A stretch of DNA of 64,000 bases from Crossaster papposus (Eukaryota > Echinodermata > Asteroidea > Velatida > Solasteridae). The stretch covers positions 682,001 through 746,000 of the forward strand of contig JBAIAA010000544.1 in assembly GCA_037893245.1 (NCBI GenBank). Direction: 5' to 3'. Both the position numbers and the translations under genes were made by a program. Below are positions 1 through 13,500 of this stretch, piece by piece; within the stretch, counting starts at the first letter, position 1, and every line of letters starts with the position of its first letter. Under the pieces are notes generated by a model. That model saw nothing but the letters and a program-made list of their open reading frames with translations. It was not told where the DNA came from and searched no databases.

Positions 1-62
1 GTACATTGTATAGTACCGCCGATGCGGGCGCCCTCTAAGTTATGTATGTCTGTGCGTAGGCT

Positions 63-404
63 ATATACTGCGTCCAATCGCGTCGTGTTTATCGTGTTCA
101 CCGTACATTTCTCCATGTTCACAAGTGGGTTGCATTCCAAACGCTACTCACCAAGACGCACGCGCACAGTCGAGTTAGTCGTGCGGTAAGGACATTTTTT
201 TATCGCGCAAGAACTCGTACGTGAACCAACACGCATGCGCGAGTATTTCATTCGTTTATGATGTCGTGAACATGGAGAACAAATTCCACCTCGAGTTCAC
301 CACTGGTGAACACGAGTTACCAGGCGATTAGAACGCCATTATACGACCCGTGAACCAGAACTCATGAACACGACGACTACACGACGCGATTGGAACGCAG
401 CATA
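63..404. mobile_element. MITE with ~35-bp terminal inverted repeats
   Basis: The left end (63-100) and right end (365-404) are imperfect inverted copies sharing CCAATCGCGTCGTGT and a GTGTTCA block. A second, internal inverted pair around CTCCATGTTCAC (111-122) and GTGAACATGGAG (267-278) suggests the ends are longer. No coding capacity. The transposon superfamily is unknown. Confidence 0.6.
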
Positions 405-1525
405 TGTCAACGCAATGACCTTATTTTCTTTCAGACATTGTCAAAAAGTAAAAAACTGCCATAAAACGATGTGCATAACCAGACCACTGCCAAACATAAA
501 GGGATAAACAGATCAACCTAACAAAAAACGAATTATAAAAATATATATATAATTAGTTTTTATATATAATATACAAACACAATACTATATAAAACTATAA
601 GATAAAAACATTAACAAAAAGTTGTATAAAAAACAAATCAAGCAACAGTAAAAGATTATACAAATACTTTAGCAAACAGGCTAAACGAAAACTATAAAAA
701 GACAAGAACGAAACAGCATTCGAAACAGCAAACTAAAACAGCATTCGAAACATTCTGATCGCATTCGAGGGAGAATCGAAACGGAAAGCCACTTTAAATC
801 CTGCCAATGTCCCGGTTTGAATTCATCTTTTTGTTAATTATTTTGTTCACAAACAATTTAATATTCCCGCCCGAATGTGGCGCGAATTTAGAAAAATTCT
901 TCCGGCTGGTTCTGCTTGATTCCTGCTGCCCCGGAAGAAGTTAGACGGGGGGGTATTAGGAAGCCTGTCTTAGTCCGAACAAGATGTCATTACCAGCGTA
1001 GTAGTAGTGCCTATTAGATGTGTATTTGCGCGTGTCCAGCTCACAACTCGCGCATGTTTACAAACAATAGAAATGTCTATTGTTCAAACGAATTCATCCG
1101 ATGGGGCTGAGTGGGCAAAATTGCGTAATGCGTTCCAAAGAAATTAGACCTCCTTGGCGCCGCGGCGGCATGGTGCAGCCAGTGGTACCAGCATCGAATG
1201 GATGGTGGTCAAGTGGAGCTGCGTAGGTTTTGTGATAAAAACATGACATTTTGTCATACATTGTATTTTTATGGGGTCAAAATGGGCTAAAAATCATTTT
1301 TACAAAAAGATCGCGAACCAGTCCAAACTTTCGAGTCTTGTCCATTAGTCAGAATTATTTTGTCTGGAAACCAAACTAGCAGAAACAAGGGTCCAACAAG
1401 TTTCGTCTTATTTTCTCAATTTCTCGAGAGTTTGTCCTATTTTGTCTTTGGAAAATTTATTTGGCGGAAATGGAATGGTGGTTTTTGGTCAGACCATGCC
1501 TTAGCAAACGCTTGAGGGCGCCCTC
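405..1525. other. No gene seen
   Basis: Noncoding sequence upstream of the first foldback element; A+T-rich with poly-A-like stretches from about 500 to 720. I see no ORF, RNA gene or clear repeat. Confidence 0.5.
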
Positions 1526-2832
1526 GATTGTAGGTCAACTCGCCCCCTGACCATCTCGCCCCTTACCTACTCGCCCCTTACCAACTCGCCCCCTGACCGA
1601 CTCGCCCCCTGACCGACTCGCCCCTTACCAACTTGCCCCCTGACCGACTCGCCCCCTAGCCGACTCGCCTCCTGACCGACTCGCCCCCTGACCGACTCGC
1701 CCCTCGTTTGATTTATGGACCTTGTACGATCGATGTACATCATGTATATTCGTTACCATAAAATTCGTCATTTTGAGGAATAAAAACGAACTCTCAACTT
1801 AGACATTTTGCGGACTGATCAGAGGAAGCAAAAAATAGGCTGCAAGAATGCGACTTCCAAGATAATGGAAATTAACGGACAACTTTCTAATATTCTTCCT
1901 CAAGTAAAGTTGTGTACAATTTATTTACATTAGGCATACAAAGAAATGATTCAAATATTATAATTAAGGAGAAATCTACAATGTGATGGACTGGACTGGA
2001 GTCCCGCGAACAATAAATGACGACGATTCCGAACCCCCGCGCATGTTTTGCGAACTTTTGGAAACTTAAAAATACGAATGTTGACTTTGCCATTTTTTTG
2101 GCATTCGCATATCCTTCGCAAATCGTTCGCGTGCCCCGCAAAAACCCACCCTAAAGCATGCATATAAACGGGATGTGTCATTAAAAAGTTCGTGCTTTTT
2201 ATGTTCTGAATATCCTCAGGTCTAATACGACATGCCAAACGTCTTATAAAATGTGAAAATCACATTTAACACATACAAAATACCACAAACAGTCCCCCCT
2301 TCTCCAAAAGTAGCAACCTCATTGGTCAAATCTTGCTCTATGGTCAAATTAGCGACTTTATTGTATTCACTGTCAGCTGGCAGTTTGATCTTGGTTGGTC
2401 ACCATCTTTCACCCCGTTTGGCGGACTGATCAGAGGGAGCCGACAGTTTTAGAGCTGAGCGTCGTAACACCCAGTTCAATCCCTCATTAGCGTTGGTTTT
2501 CGTAACAAAGAATGATGGAGTGATTGACAGATTCCCTATTCCTTGAAAAGCCCTATTGGGTTGGAATTTGCAGTACTAAATCGCATCAAATTATGCGATC
2601 AACTTGTCCCCCCGCGCTCCGAAAAAAAACCTCATAAAAACAAGAAATACATGTAAATCAAACCAGGGGGCGAGTCGGTCAGGGGGCGAGTCGGTCAGGA
2701 GGCGAGTCGGCCAGGGGGCGAGTCGGTCAGGGGGCGAGTTAGTAAGGGGCGAGTCGGTCAGGGGCAGGTAGGTTGGAAAGGGGCAGGTAGGTAAGGGGCG
2801 AGTCGGTCAGGGGGGCGAGTTGACCTGACACC
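1526..2832. mobile_element. Foldback-type element A with minisatellite arms
   Basis: The left arm (about 1532-1713) is a tandem array of a roughly 16-bp unit (GACTCGCCCCCTGACC); the right arm (about 2665-2825) is the same array in reverse complement. The outer ends share AGGTCAACTCGCCCC. The 8-bp sequence GCGCCCTC lies immediately outside on both sides (1518-1525 and 2833-2840) and looks like a target-site duplication. The unique centre (1714-2664) has no recognisable gene. The structure matches foldback elements such as sea urchin TU. Confidence 0.75.
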
Positions 2833-3052
2833 GCGCCCTCTATGTATAGATTCGTAAAAAGAACAACCAAAAAGACATTTCTAACTCTAGCCTTAGCCCC
2901 ACAAACAGGGGCTACCCTAACCCAACCCTATTTTGCACGACGACGAGAAAGTCGCACGACGATGTCGTAACCAAAAGCGCAATGTCGTTTTAGTTGTTCT
3001 CGAACAGTGCTTATCCGGACCGTACGTACCCACGGTACGGTACGGGTATAAC

Positions 3053-4367
3053 GGTGTCAGGTCAACTCGGACCCAAACCAACTCGGACCCAAACCAACTC
3101 GGACCCAAATCAACTCGGACCCAAGCCACCCAATGCCCCGCCCTTAAAATAAAGGGGGTGCCCCCCTACTTTTGGCTTGTGTAGTACATTATTCTGCAAT
3201 CAGTTTTAATTACTAATTGTTCTATTATGTAGGTGCTGATTGAGTTTACGTAATTATTTACAATTTTAGTTTTTTACAATACATGTTTTAATATAATTAA
3301 GTTTTGATTTGTCTATTTAATTAATTTAAGAGAAAATGTTGTTGGATAATATTAGAAGTGAAGTGTTTTTATCTCAGTGTTCATAATTATGATTTTATTT
3401 TACTATTAAATATACGTGCTATAATTTTGTTTTCATTATGTATAAAGTTTGGATTATCATGCACAAAATTGTTGTTATATTGAGAAAAAATGGTGTGACC
3501 GATGCAATTATTTTATATTAATATTTTTTTTTAATGCATTGTATTACACATTATGTAAAATAACTCCAATTGTGCCCCACAATAGATCTAAATCTGGGCA
3601 ATAAAATACCTAAAATATTACTAAGAAACTTAAAGTGATATCTACAGAGAACAAGACAAAATGCTTATATACGGAGGCAAACAAAAATTAAAGAAGGCAA
3701 GTTAAAACGACAGAAGAAAACAAAATGAAAGCGTGATGTGAAAAAAGTTAATAGGCTAAACAAAAAAACATTTAAAGGGTTAATTGTTAAGTACAAGCAT
3801 TCACCTTTCGGTACAATAATTCCGAATGTGTAAAATATCTTTTTAATGAACAAATGAAGCTCGGTACATAAATAATTTGCTAAACATTGTCAAATGGAAT
3901 GATGGGTCCGAGTTGGTAGTGGTTGGGTCCGAGTTGGTAGTGGGTCCGAGTTGGTTTTGGGTCCGAGTTGGTAGTGGGTCCGAGTTGGTTGTGGGTCCGA
4001 GTTGGCATGGGTCCGAGTTGGCATGGGTCCGAGTTGGCATGGGTCCGAGTTGGCATGGGTCCGAGTTGGCATGGGTCCGAGTTGGCATGGGTCCGAGTTG
4101 GCATGGGTCCGAGTTGGCATGGGTCCGAGTTGGCATGGGTCCGAGTTGGCATGGGTCCGAGTTGGCATGGGTCCGAGTTGGCATGGGTCCGAGTTGGCAT
4201 GGGTCCGAGTTGGCATGGGTCCGAGTTGGCATGGGTCCGAGTTGGCATGGGTCCGAGTTGGCATGGGTCCGAGTTGGCATGGGTCCGAGTTGGCATGGGT
4301 CCGAGTTGGCTTGGGTCCGAGTTGGTTTGGGTCCGAGTTGGTTTGGGTCCGAGTTGGATCGAACACC
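3053..4367. mobile_element. Foldback-type element B with 16-bp minisatellite arms
   Basis: A short left arm (about 3060-3125, four copies) and a long right arm (about 3903-4356, about 28 copies) carry the same 16-bp unit, GGGTCCGAGTTGGCAT or close variants, in opposite orientation. The left terminus GGTGTCAGGTCAACTCG is the same as the terminal sequence of element A, so A and B are related even though their array units differ. The centre is A+T-rich and noncoding. No clear target duplication was found. The right end lies about 130 bp before the NEMF start codon. Confidence 0.75.
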
Positions 4368-4495
4368 ACGTACATTAGTTTGTACACATGCGGTACGTAA
4401 TCACGTTATACGGTGCATCAATATAAAAATTCAGTCAACTCAATAACTTTAAACTTCACAAAAAGTGATAAGACAAACCCTCTGAAGAATAAGCC

Positions 4496-4554
4496 ATGAA
4501 GTCCAGGTACACAACAATCGACTTGCGGGCCGCAATATCAGAGTTAGGAGTTAG
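4496..4554 (+). CDS. NEMF: NEMF exon 1 (start codon)
   Basis: Encodes [19 protein letters not shown] plus two bases of the next codon; donor AG|GTGAGA. The ATG sits in a good context (AAGCCATGA) and contains the conserved D9. It lies between a foldback element ending at 4367 and a 16-bp array starting at about 4795. Confidence 0.93.
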
Positions 4555-7500
4555 GTGAGATCGCACACCTTTTTCTTTTTTTAAGGATTTAGATTTTAGT
4601 CCGTGAACTTGGGCCGGGCCGGGGGGGTACGTGGTGCACCGCCACGCTTTGATAGATTTCAAAACACTATTTATTTTACGATAAAAAACGCTATGACATG
4701 TCCTTTGCAGCGAAAATTTCTTACCATTTTACTCTTTAGGAGAATGAAAGTTAATATGGATTTGTGTCCGGACTTTTCTGAAAACACATGATTGTCTGTC
4801 ACTTCGCCCCATTCCCACTTAGCCCCTTGCCACTTCGCCCCTTGCCACTTCGCCCCTTGTCACTCCGCCCCATTGCCACTCCGCCCCATTGCCACTTCGC
4901 CCCATTGCCACTTCGCCCCATTGCCACTTCGCCCCATTGCCACTCTGCCCCATTGCCACTCTGCCCCATTGCCACTCTGCCCCATTGCCACTCTGCCCCA
5001 TTGCCACTCTGCCCCATTGCCACTCTGCCCCATTGCCACTCTGCCCCATTGCCACTCTGCCCCATTGCCACTCTGCCCCATTGCCCCTTCGCCACTTTGC
5101 CACTTTGCCCCTTTGCCACTTTGCCCCTTTGCCACTTTGCCCCATCGCCCCTTCGCCCCATCGCCCCTTCGCCCCTTCGCCCCTTCGCCCCTTCGCCCCA
5201 TCGCCACTTCGTCCCATCGCCACTTCGTCCCATCGCCACTCTGCCCCATTGCCCCATCGCCCCTTCGCCACTCTGCCCCATTGCCCCATCGCCACTTCGC
5301 CCCATTGCCCCATTGCCCCATCGCCACTTCGCCACTTCGCCCCATCGACCCATCGCCACTTCGCCCCTTCGCCCAATTGCCCAATTGCCCAATCGCCCAA
5401 TCGCCCCTTCACCCCTTTGCCCCATCGCCACTTCGTCCCATCGCCACTTCGTCCCATCGCCCCATCGCCACTTCGCCCCATCGCCACTTCGCCCCCATCG
5501 CCACTTCGCCCCATCGCCATTTCGCCACTTCGCGCGGCCGGCATTTCAAGAAAAACTGTTTGTGTTATGAAATTTAATGACGAATTATGTAAACTAGAGG
5601 GCGATTCTACGGTGGCTCGTATTCGCCAATTCGTTGCGCAAGTATGTTTTTCTTACGGCGTTATATCGCTGTATTATTGCGTTATATCGCTGTATTATTG
5701 CGTTATATCGCTGTACTATTGCGTTATATCGCCGTACTGTTGCGTTATATCGCCGTATTTTTATTGCGTTATATCGCCGTATTTATTGCGTTATATCGCC
5801 GTATTTGTATTACGTTATATCGCCTTAATTTGATTGTGTTATCGCCGTACTATTTGTTACATCTTTTCTAATTTTAAAAGAATATAATGAACTCTAAAAA
5901 ATAAATGTGTTGGTTTGTATTGTCAGGCTTAATATTAAGTTTAAAAATGTGTTTTCTTTAATAATATTTATGACCTTTTGCTCTAAACGTAGCGCGCAAT
6001 TTGAGCAATGACAACAATCACTTTTTAAAACTGTGGAAAGGCCTGCCATTGGAAACAAGCAAAGTTATTCATAAGAGTACATTATTATATTCCTTCAAAT
6101 TTCGTTCGAAAAAGACAATCGAACAAACCAACTTTAACGCGAATTCGGAAAACTCGGAGATTGAAAAATGCGTTTCGAGTTTTAATTTAAGCGCCGCCAT
6201 TTTGTTTTAACTACGAAACGTAAACGGCTATTAGGCGCATGCGCATTTTAAAACAATACCACTGTTATTTTAACTTGGCACGTGCTAATTGAATTCGCTG
6301 TTTAAATCCGTGCTACTTTTCTGCCGCTAGTAAGAGCGATAGTTGTAAGACGTGTTTAACTTTTGGCAAAAAGATGGCTGTATCTTTAATATATCCAGTA
6401 TCTAATTTAAATTTTGAGCGATTAATAAAATTAGACGGCCAAAAGTTTGATGTTTGAAGCGGCCTTAGTCGTATTCTAAAGGGACACAGCAGGTGTGCAA
6501 CCACCCCTTGCCTTATGACTTAGTTGTAAGATGAACACTTCGCTGGGGATGTGTTTTCGTCCGAAAGAGTGGGACTATGAGTTCTTAAGAGGGCATTTCC
6601 TCAGCCAATGTTTTGTTCTCAGCCAAAGTCAATTTGTTGTGACTTGCCCGCTCTAACTAAGTTCAAAAACAAATTGATACATATATATTATTATACCACC
6701 TAACAAATAATAATAACTACAAAAATTCAATTCATAAATAAATAAAATTAAGATGATTTTTAGCATCCCTCTAAATGAGGAATGTTGATGTTGCCAGCGA
6801 AATAAATTATTATGTTTCTGTTGTATTCAAGCCCACTGTCGCTAAATTAAAATTGCAGTAGACCTACAAAAAAATACATAATTGAAACATTATATTACCC
6901 TAAAGTAAACGAGTTTTACAAAAATATTGTTTGTATTAAATAAAATAAAAAAGACAATTAAAATCAGTGACTGGGTCATTCAATATCATTATGCAACCTA
7001 TAATAAAATCGGGTATAGATCAAGACATGAGAGAAACAATCGGATGGTATAATACACAGAAACTCCTTCCAGTCTGCATGAGGAAGATATAATTTTGAGA
7101 AATTTTGAGTGCTTGAAAAATATATAAATTATCAAACATGGAACAGGTCAGAACTATTTGTCCCAATATTTCCTAATGTCCCACTATATCCTAATTTGCA
7201 TACTTCCAAGATGGCTGCCTTGCGCATAATAAGTGTCATATTATGTCAGTAGCTAATGAGCCGATGTTTATGATTTTTGTGTCAACATTATGGTTTTCCG
7301 CGGCTGAATCGATGTTTAGTGTTTTAAAAATAATTGTGTAAGTCAAGGTCACGTGATTTAGGCGAAGCTGCGTCATTTTCATTTTCACACTGGAATTATT
7401 TGCTAAATTATTTCCCTTAATTATTGCTAAATGATTGTCCACATTATTCCAACTACCAAATCAATTACATGTAAATAAAAAAAGATGTAGCAAAATAAGT

Positions 7501-10500
7501 ACAGTGATATAGGCCCTACCGCAAAAAAATACGGCGATATAACGCAATACAAATACGGCGATATAACGCAATACAAATACGGCGATATAACGCAATAGTA
7601 CGGTGATATAACGCAATAGTACGGTGATATAACGCAATAGTACGGCGATATAACGCAATAGTACGGCGATATAACGCAATAGTACGGCGATATAACGCAA
7701 TAATGCAGCGATATAACGCCGTAAGAAAAAGAGACTTGCGCAACGAATTGGCGAATACGAGCCACCGTACGATTCAGACAGAACTTGGTTTATAGTCTTG
7801 ATCGAACATCAACATTTACGTGTAGGAACATCATTACGCCACCACAAGTTACAGAGTCATTTCAAACAGCCAAAACAGCTAGTTTAATTATTCCTTACTG
7901 TTTCTTTTTTTTCTTTCTCCGCCCCCCCCCCCCCCCCCCCTTTTTATGATAATTCATAATTTATATTATAAAATGTAATAATTGCAATAAAGTCAGGGCA
8001 TAAATTCTATACAGTACATGGCCGCGCCCCCTTTTAGACCTCCTGCACAAAGTATTTTCAAAAAGTAGGGACAGAAATTAAAAAAAGTTAACCCCTGCTG
8101 GTCCACTTCCGGACTCCTCTAATTAGCCCTAACCCCCTAGGCCTTACTTTGGGCTAAAGAACTGCGTACTACAGAATACTACTTAGTATTTTGTAGCATT
8201 GGGTCTCTCTGTGACTGATGATTGGGTGTGTACTGACAGAGTACAGATACTGCCAACTACAAAATACTAATAGTGGCAATACAGGTCAGTAATACTTACC
8301 TGGCAAAAATGCAGTAGTCCAGCCTTGACCCATTGTGTCCCAAGTGACAATTTTTGCTGTATAGTTTAGAACACCTTACACAGCATACATGGGCCATGCA
8401 CACTCAGCAATGCTAAAAAGTACTACGAGTGCAATTAGGGGTGAAGTACCAAATACTAAAAATTACTACAGGCATTGCACACAAGTCAGTGAGAGTACTG
8501 CATACTACTTTTTACTACTAGTAGTAACAAGTAGCATTAGGTAGGGTTAGGGTTAATAAAAGAAAAAAAGTCAGAGTTTTTGAAATTATTTTTGGTACAT
8601 TGATTTCTTAAGAAAATTGCCCTCAGAAAAAAACTTGAGTGAAGTGAAGAATAACGGTCAGTTTATGGGTTGGTGCGGCCATTGAAGAATTTAGAATTTT
8701 GTTTGTTTTATTTGTCTTTTTTGTGCCTCCTAAACTAGATTAATGGGTCTTCGAGTTATCAACATTTACGACATCAACAACAAGACGTACCTCATCAAAT
8801 TACAGGGGTAAGCTAAACACGATTTTCCTTAACCCCCTGATGTGATTCACAAAGAACAGTACACATCCTTGCAAATTCAATCCTTTTTTCAATCCTCCAG
8901 AATCCTCATTGCAGTTTTAAAGGATTTTTGAGGATTGAGGATGAATGGTATTTTTAACAAAATGAGAATTTTTGAGAATTGAGGCACAATGTTGTTTCAA
9001 TTGTGGATTGACGAGGATTGGGTTATTAAAAAATGATGATTTTGAAGGATTGAGGACGGTTGCTAGCAAAAAGGGCCTAGGGGGTTAGGGTTAGTGGGAA
9101 TCACAAAATTCAGGAAATAACCCTAATCCCATAATGGTTCCCCCAGGACAGAGTCCAACTGTGACTCGTATGACTTTACTGCTCAATCCAACACAGTCCA
9201 ACCATAGAGCAAGGAACAGAAGGAGTTACAACTGCCCCAACTTAAAAGGCCCCACGAAAGTTACCGCGGTCGTAAAACGGTCGTAAAACAGTTGGACTCT
9301 CGACCGCAGCTTAACGACGGCCTCGCGCTTATCGGTCGATCTTTGCGCTGACGTCACGGAAAAATACCCACGATGCAGTGCGCGATGTAGCGTCCACAGC
9401 AACCAAAATGGCGGCTTACGTTACGGTAAAGACGACTTTGTATTCAGTGGTTTTGATGATTATGATTTTAGTGACTTTTCTGATGAAGATAATAACAAAA
9501 ATGAAATATCCTCATCCGAATCTGACCGTGAAGACGACATTCGTCAGTATTGCGTGTGCAAAGGCCAGATGACAAAAGATATGATCGGGTGCGATCGTAT
9601 AAATTGTGACATCGAATGGTGGCATTACGAATGCGCTGGTGTTACTGGAGAAACGATCCCAGAAGGGGACTGGTATTGCCCCAAATGTGTTTCCAGTGCA
9701 ACAGAAACCGGACTTCATGGTAAGTACTGTTGTCACAAAACACCAATTGTCTTTTAAGTTTTAAATCGAATGATTTGTGAGAACATAAAGTAAAACTTCG
9801 TCATTGCAAACATGATTTGCAAATTTACCAATAAAATTAAAATGTCCTTCAATTCAATTATGTTTTCGACATTTGTATAGGCATAAGCACTTGTATGATT
9901 ATTGATATCACCCCAGGGTTTGTTATTTAATCCATACAGCAAGGAACAGATTGAAGTGCATCGTGTCAGAGTAATTTGTGATTTTAACCCTAACTTAATT
10001 ATCAATTATGCTTTCTAATCGAAATATTTTTATTGTTATTTTTTTCTAGGACCCTCGAGATCGAAGCAGTGGTTAGCCACCAAACAGTTGATGATTCTAC
10101 TGAGCAAGGTAACCACAGTGCATCACCGGTCATTCAGCAACTGACAAGTACACCAGACTCTAATGCAGAACCTGATGCCCCGAGAGATAAACCATCTGCA
10201 ACGGTCACTTAGCCAAAAAAAGGAACAAGTAAAAACAAAGGTACTGAATATAAAGGATTGTTAATAGCATCATCTCAACGTGATTAGACTGTTTGTCTCA
10301 GGATAGAGCAAGGCCAGGGGTCTCGGTAATAATCACCATTGCACCCCCCCCCCCCCCCCCCCCCCCTTCTTTCCACAAAATACGTTAGCGATGTCACAAA
10401 TCAGGTGATCAGGATCCAAGTTTTTTTCTTTAGACGAGCCTCCGCATCCATTTTTTTAATGTATGCACATTTACATTACAATCATTCGTTTCATTTTTAG

Positions 10501-13500
10501 ATGGAACACCAACATCAAAGGATGTTGTGAATGAGAAGAAAACTCCAGACAACGGAAAAAAGAACGTAAAGAAAAGACAGAAAGGTATGTAGTGCACAAA
10601 ATTAATTTTAAAATATCCGCCTAACATAATTTAACCGAGACTTATTTATTTCACAGATTCTTTTTAAACAGTGTAAATATACAAAACCATATTTGACTGT
10701 TCAAACCATTTCCAAACATAGTCTGAACTAGAATACAGTACAATAAATTATCACGCTTTTATAATCTTTAAAAAACACAGGCACTGGCATAATTATGTAC
10801 ATGTACATGTATAGGCATTGTGAAGGACCATTTACGTGATATTGTCACATTGTTATTTAAACCATTTTGCATACAGCAAAAATCTGTTTTAATTTTCACA
10901 CAAGGTTTCCTCTACATAATACTTAAATACAAGTAATGGAAATACATGTAAAGGGTCTATTCAGTTGGCGTAAAGGAGTCAAAAATGTATATTTATACAA
11001 TTGATTATTTTTCCTTGTTTTTCAGCCCCCGAACGACCAAAGGCAACTTTCACCAAGACTGATGTGACCAGTCTGCAAAACATGAGAGACCACCCGATTG
11101 TTAGTTGTGGCAGTGAGACGTCTCTGATTATTTTAAGCATAATTATGCAATTACTTGTGAGCACTGAGGAAGTAGCGAGCAAAGCCAAAAATGCTTGGGT
11201 GTGCTTCCCGGCACTATCGGCCTGAACACGCTTCGGATCGAGTTTCGTTAAAAATAATCCCGACGCGAACTGGTTAGAGCATAGCAGGGTAAGGACCCGT
11301 TAATCACTGTGTGATGACTGCTGGTAATGGACCTCACCTTTGACACAGTCCATTACCATTGGTCATGTACATGTACAACCTTGCACCAACAAAAAGTACA
11401 TGTATATGAAAAAATAAGGAAACAAAATTAATTTGGCTTTGTACAAAATATACAAGTGGATAAAGCACCAAGTCAAAATACCTTATTTTACACAACAATT
11501 TTTTTAACAGTAATGTTCAATTTTCATACACTACATGTATATTGAATTTGTTTTTTTTCCTGGGACCAAACCCATTCGAATAGAACAGAATAAAAGTACA
11601 TTTGCCAGATGCTGTATAAGTATTTGTATTTTTCGTTCGGCAATTTGTCGATAAATTGTCCCCCCCCCCCCCCAAAGCAAACAGAGTCCCACAGTAACTG
11701 AATAGGTAAAGACGTTGATCTAGCTGGATTATGTACTGTTTCTCTAAGACTCTGTGAATTAATATTCAATAAAATATTGAACACCGTATAGATACCCTCT
11801 ATTTGTCTTTTTTACGCTTAGGAAGTGGGGTGTCATCAATATGGTGAGAATTCTTTTCCCCACTGTCCTTAACGTTAGCCCGTTTGGAAGCTTTAATGGC
11901 TTCTCTAGACACATGAAATGCCATCATGTTGTGGCCAAACTGTTCTGCTGTGGGGTTATCTGAACTCCCTCCCACTGACCGTTGCTTGGAAAAATACATT
12001 TCCAGTGGATCTTGATTAAATCGTTCGCTTAGAAGATAATCTACTTCTGGATTCTGCAGCAGTACCTTTGCCAACTCGATGAAGGAATGCACTAAAAACA
12101 AAAAAAAAGCAATTATGGAATGTTTTAATTTAATTTACCGAGTCGCTTGGAATGTATCTTTGATGTGTGATTGTTTGTCAATAATCTGGTGCACATTCTT
12201 GAGGAAATACAACAGGCATTTGAAAAAATATAAAAATATAGTACATTGTACTCTCACCAGTTATGCGAAGTCCCTCCAGTGTCTCTGCTGAGGCACATCT
12301 TCTGCTTGACATCAAGTTGTTACCTTAATCAAGTTGACAGGAAATCAAGAATATTTTATTTTTCAAACAATACAAGTTTCTTACTTAACGTTAATTTGTA
12401 ATCCTACCCGTACCTACCGATACAAATCGAAAAAAAAAAAATTAAAAAATGTGAACATAAATACAAACAACACTCTTCAAAGTTGAAACATCTATTTATA
12501 ATTCTAAAACACTTATTTTGATGTATTCTTCCAATACTTGCCGATTCATATCGCGAGTTAACGTCGAAGCATCTTTTATATACGTAACAGCCGTTGAAAA
12601 GTGCAACCATAACAACGTGCACAAAAAAACACGATTACAACGGCCGTTTTATGTTTAGCATAGTAGCTTTCAATCATCGCGGCAAGTTTCGCATGCTCAA
12701 CTGTACCACGATAAACATTGTACCACGAAAAACAAATCAAAATAACTTAATTTTCCTATCTATTTTAGTACAAGATGATATCAAATTATAAAATGCACAT
12801 ACTAATGACTTTGACTCGAAAATAGGACAGTCAAAAAACATAACTGAACGACCGAAAACGTCTTTTTTGACGATGATTTTTCAGCTTGTGGGCCAATGTG
12901 GGACGGGTTAAACAGTACATCAAACTGAAAAGGAGAATCTTACAACCACAGTCGATATCCTTTTAGGTGTAGGAAACGCTAGGAACGATCACTTTTATAT
13001 TAAAATATGAAATTCATATTTTGGGTTTTCGGTAAGCAGTTTTGAGTTGGCAAGGAGCGTAACTTACCAACCGATGGGCCGATTTTTACGGTTCAAAAAC
13101 CGACCAAAAGCGAAAGTTCATTTTTCTTCGACGGTGGCCATATTGAAACTACACATGCCTCGTGGAAGCTCTAACACGCATGCGTTGTCAGTGTTTGTTC
13201 TACGGTCGATACTCCAATGATGCCAAGCGAACGACGCTTACCAGCGATGAGCAGCGAAACGCGGTAACTGTCGTGGGGCCCCAAAGGCTGGCTGTGGTCG
13301 CACTTGTTTACGTGCGCCACGGGACGTCCCATAGAGTTTCTACAGGGCCGGGGAGGCCGATGATTGATTAATGAGATAGCTTAAGTGGCTTGGGGGGAAG
13401 TTGTAACTCCTTCTGTTCCTTGCTCTATGGTCCAACTCACCAAATTGTTGGGTACCTGAACTTATCAAATGACTTGCCTGCTAAATCCAACAGGATCCAA

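Larger units (their letters stand above)
9201..13431. mobile_element. P-superfamily DNA transposon (degenerate)
   Basis: The outer inverted repeats (9201-9233 and 13399-13431) match over 33 bp, sharing CATAGAGCAAGGAACAGAAG. A second inverted block, GGCCCCACGAAAGTTACCGC at 9248-9267, pairs with 13260-13280. TCCAA flanks both ends and may be part of a target duplication. Inside are the terminal exons of a P-type transposase (minus strand) and a PHD-finger gene (plus strand), converging. Most of the transposase is absent, so the element is non-autonomous. It lies in NEMF intron 2. Confidence 0.7.

Noticed and set aside
3843..4446. ORFs with PTRTHANSDPCQLG-like repeats
   Set aside because: Products of the 16-bp array of foldback element B, open in five frames.
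4795..5545. CRISPR-like regular repeats
   Set aside because: No unique spacers between repeats, eukaryotic context, no cas genes; simple minisatellite. Same for the other arrays.
4788..5833. Long open frames on both strands (up to ~310 codons, P/H/A- or G/W-rich)
   Set aside because: They run through the 16-bp array in several frames at once; composition follows the repeat. No splice or start context and no homologue.
9378..9572. [13 protein letters not shown]... as the real start of the PHD gene
   Set aside because: It is in a different frame from the PHD finger and has no domain; at best it marks an ancestral start before an indel.
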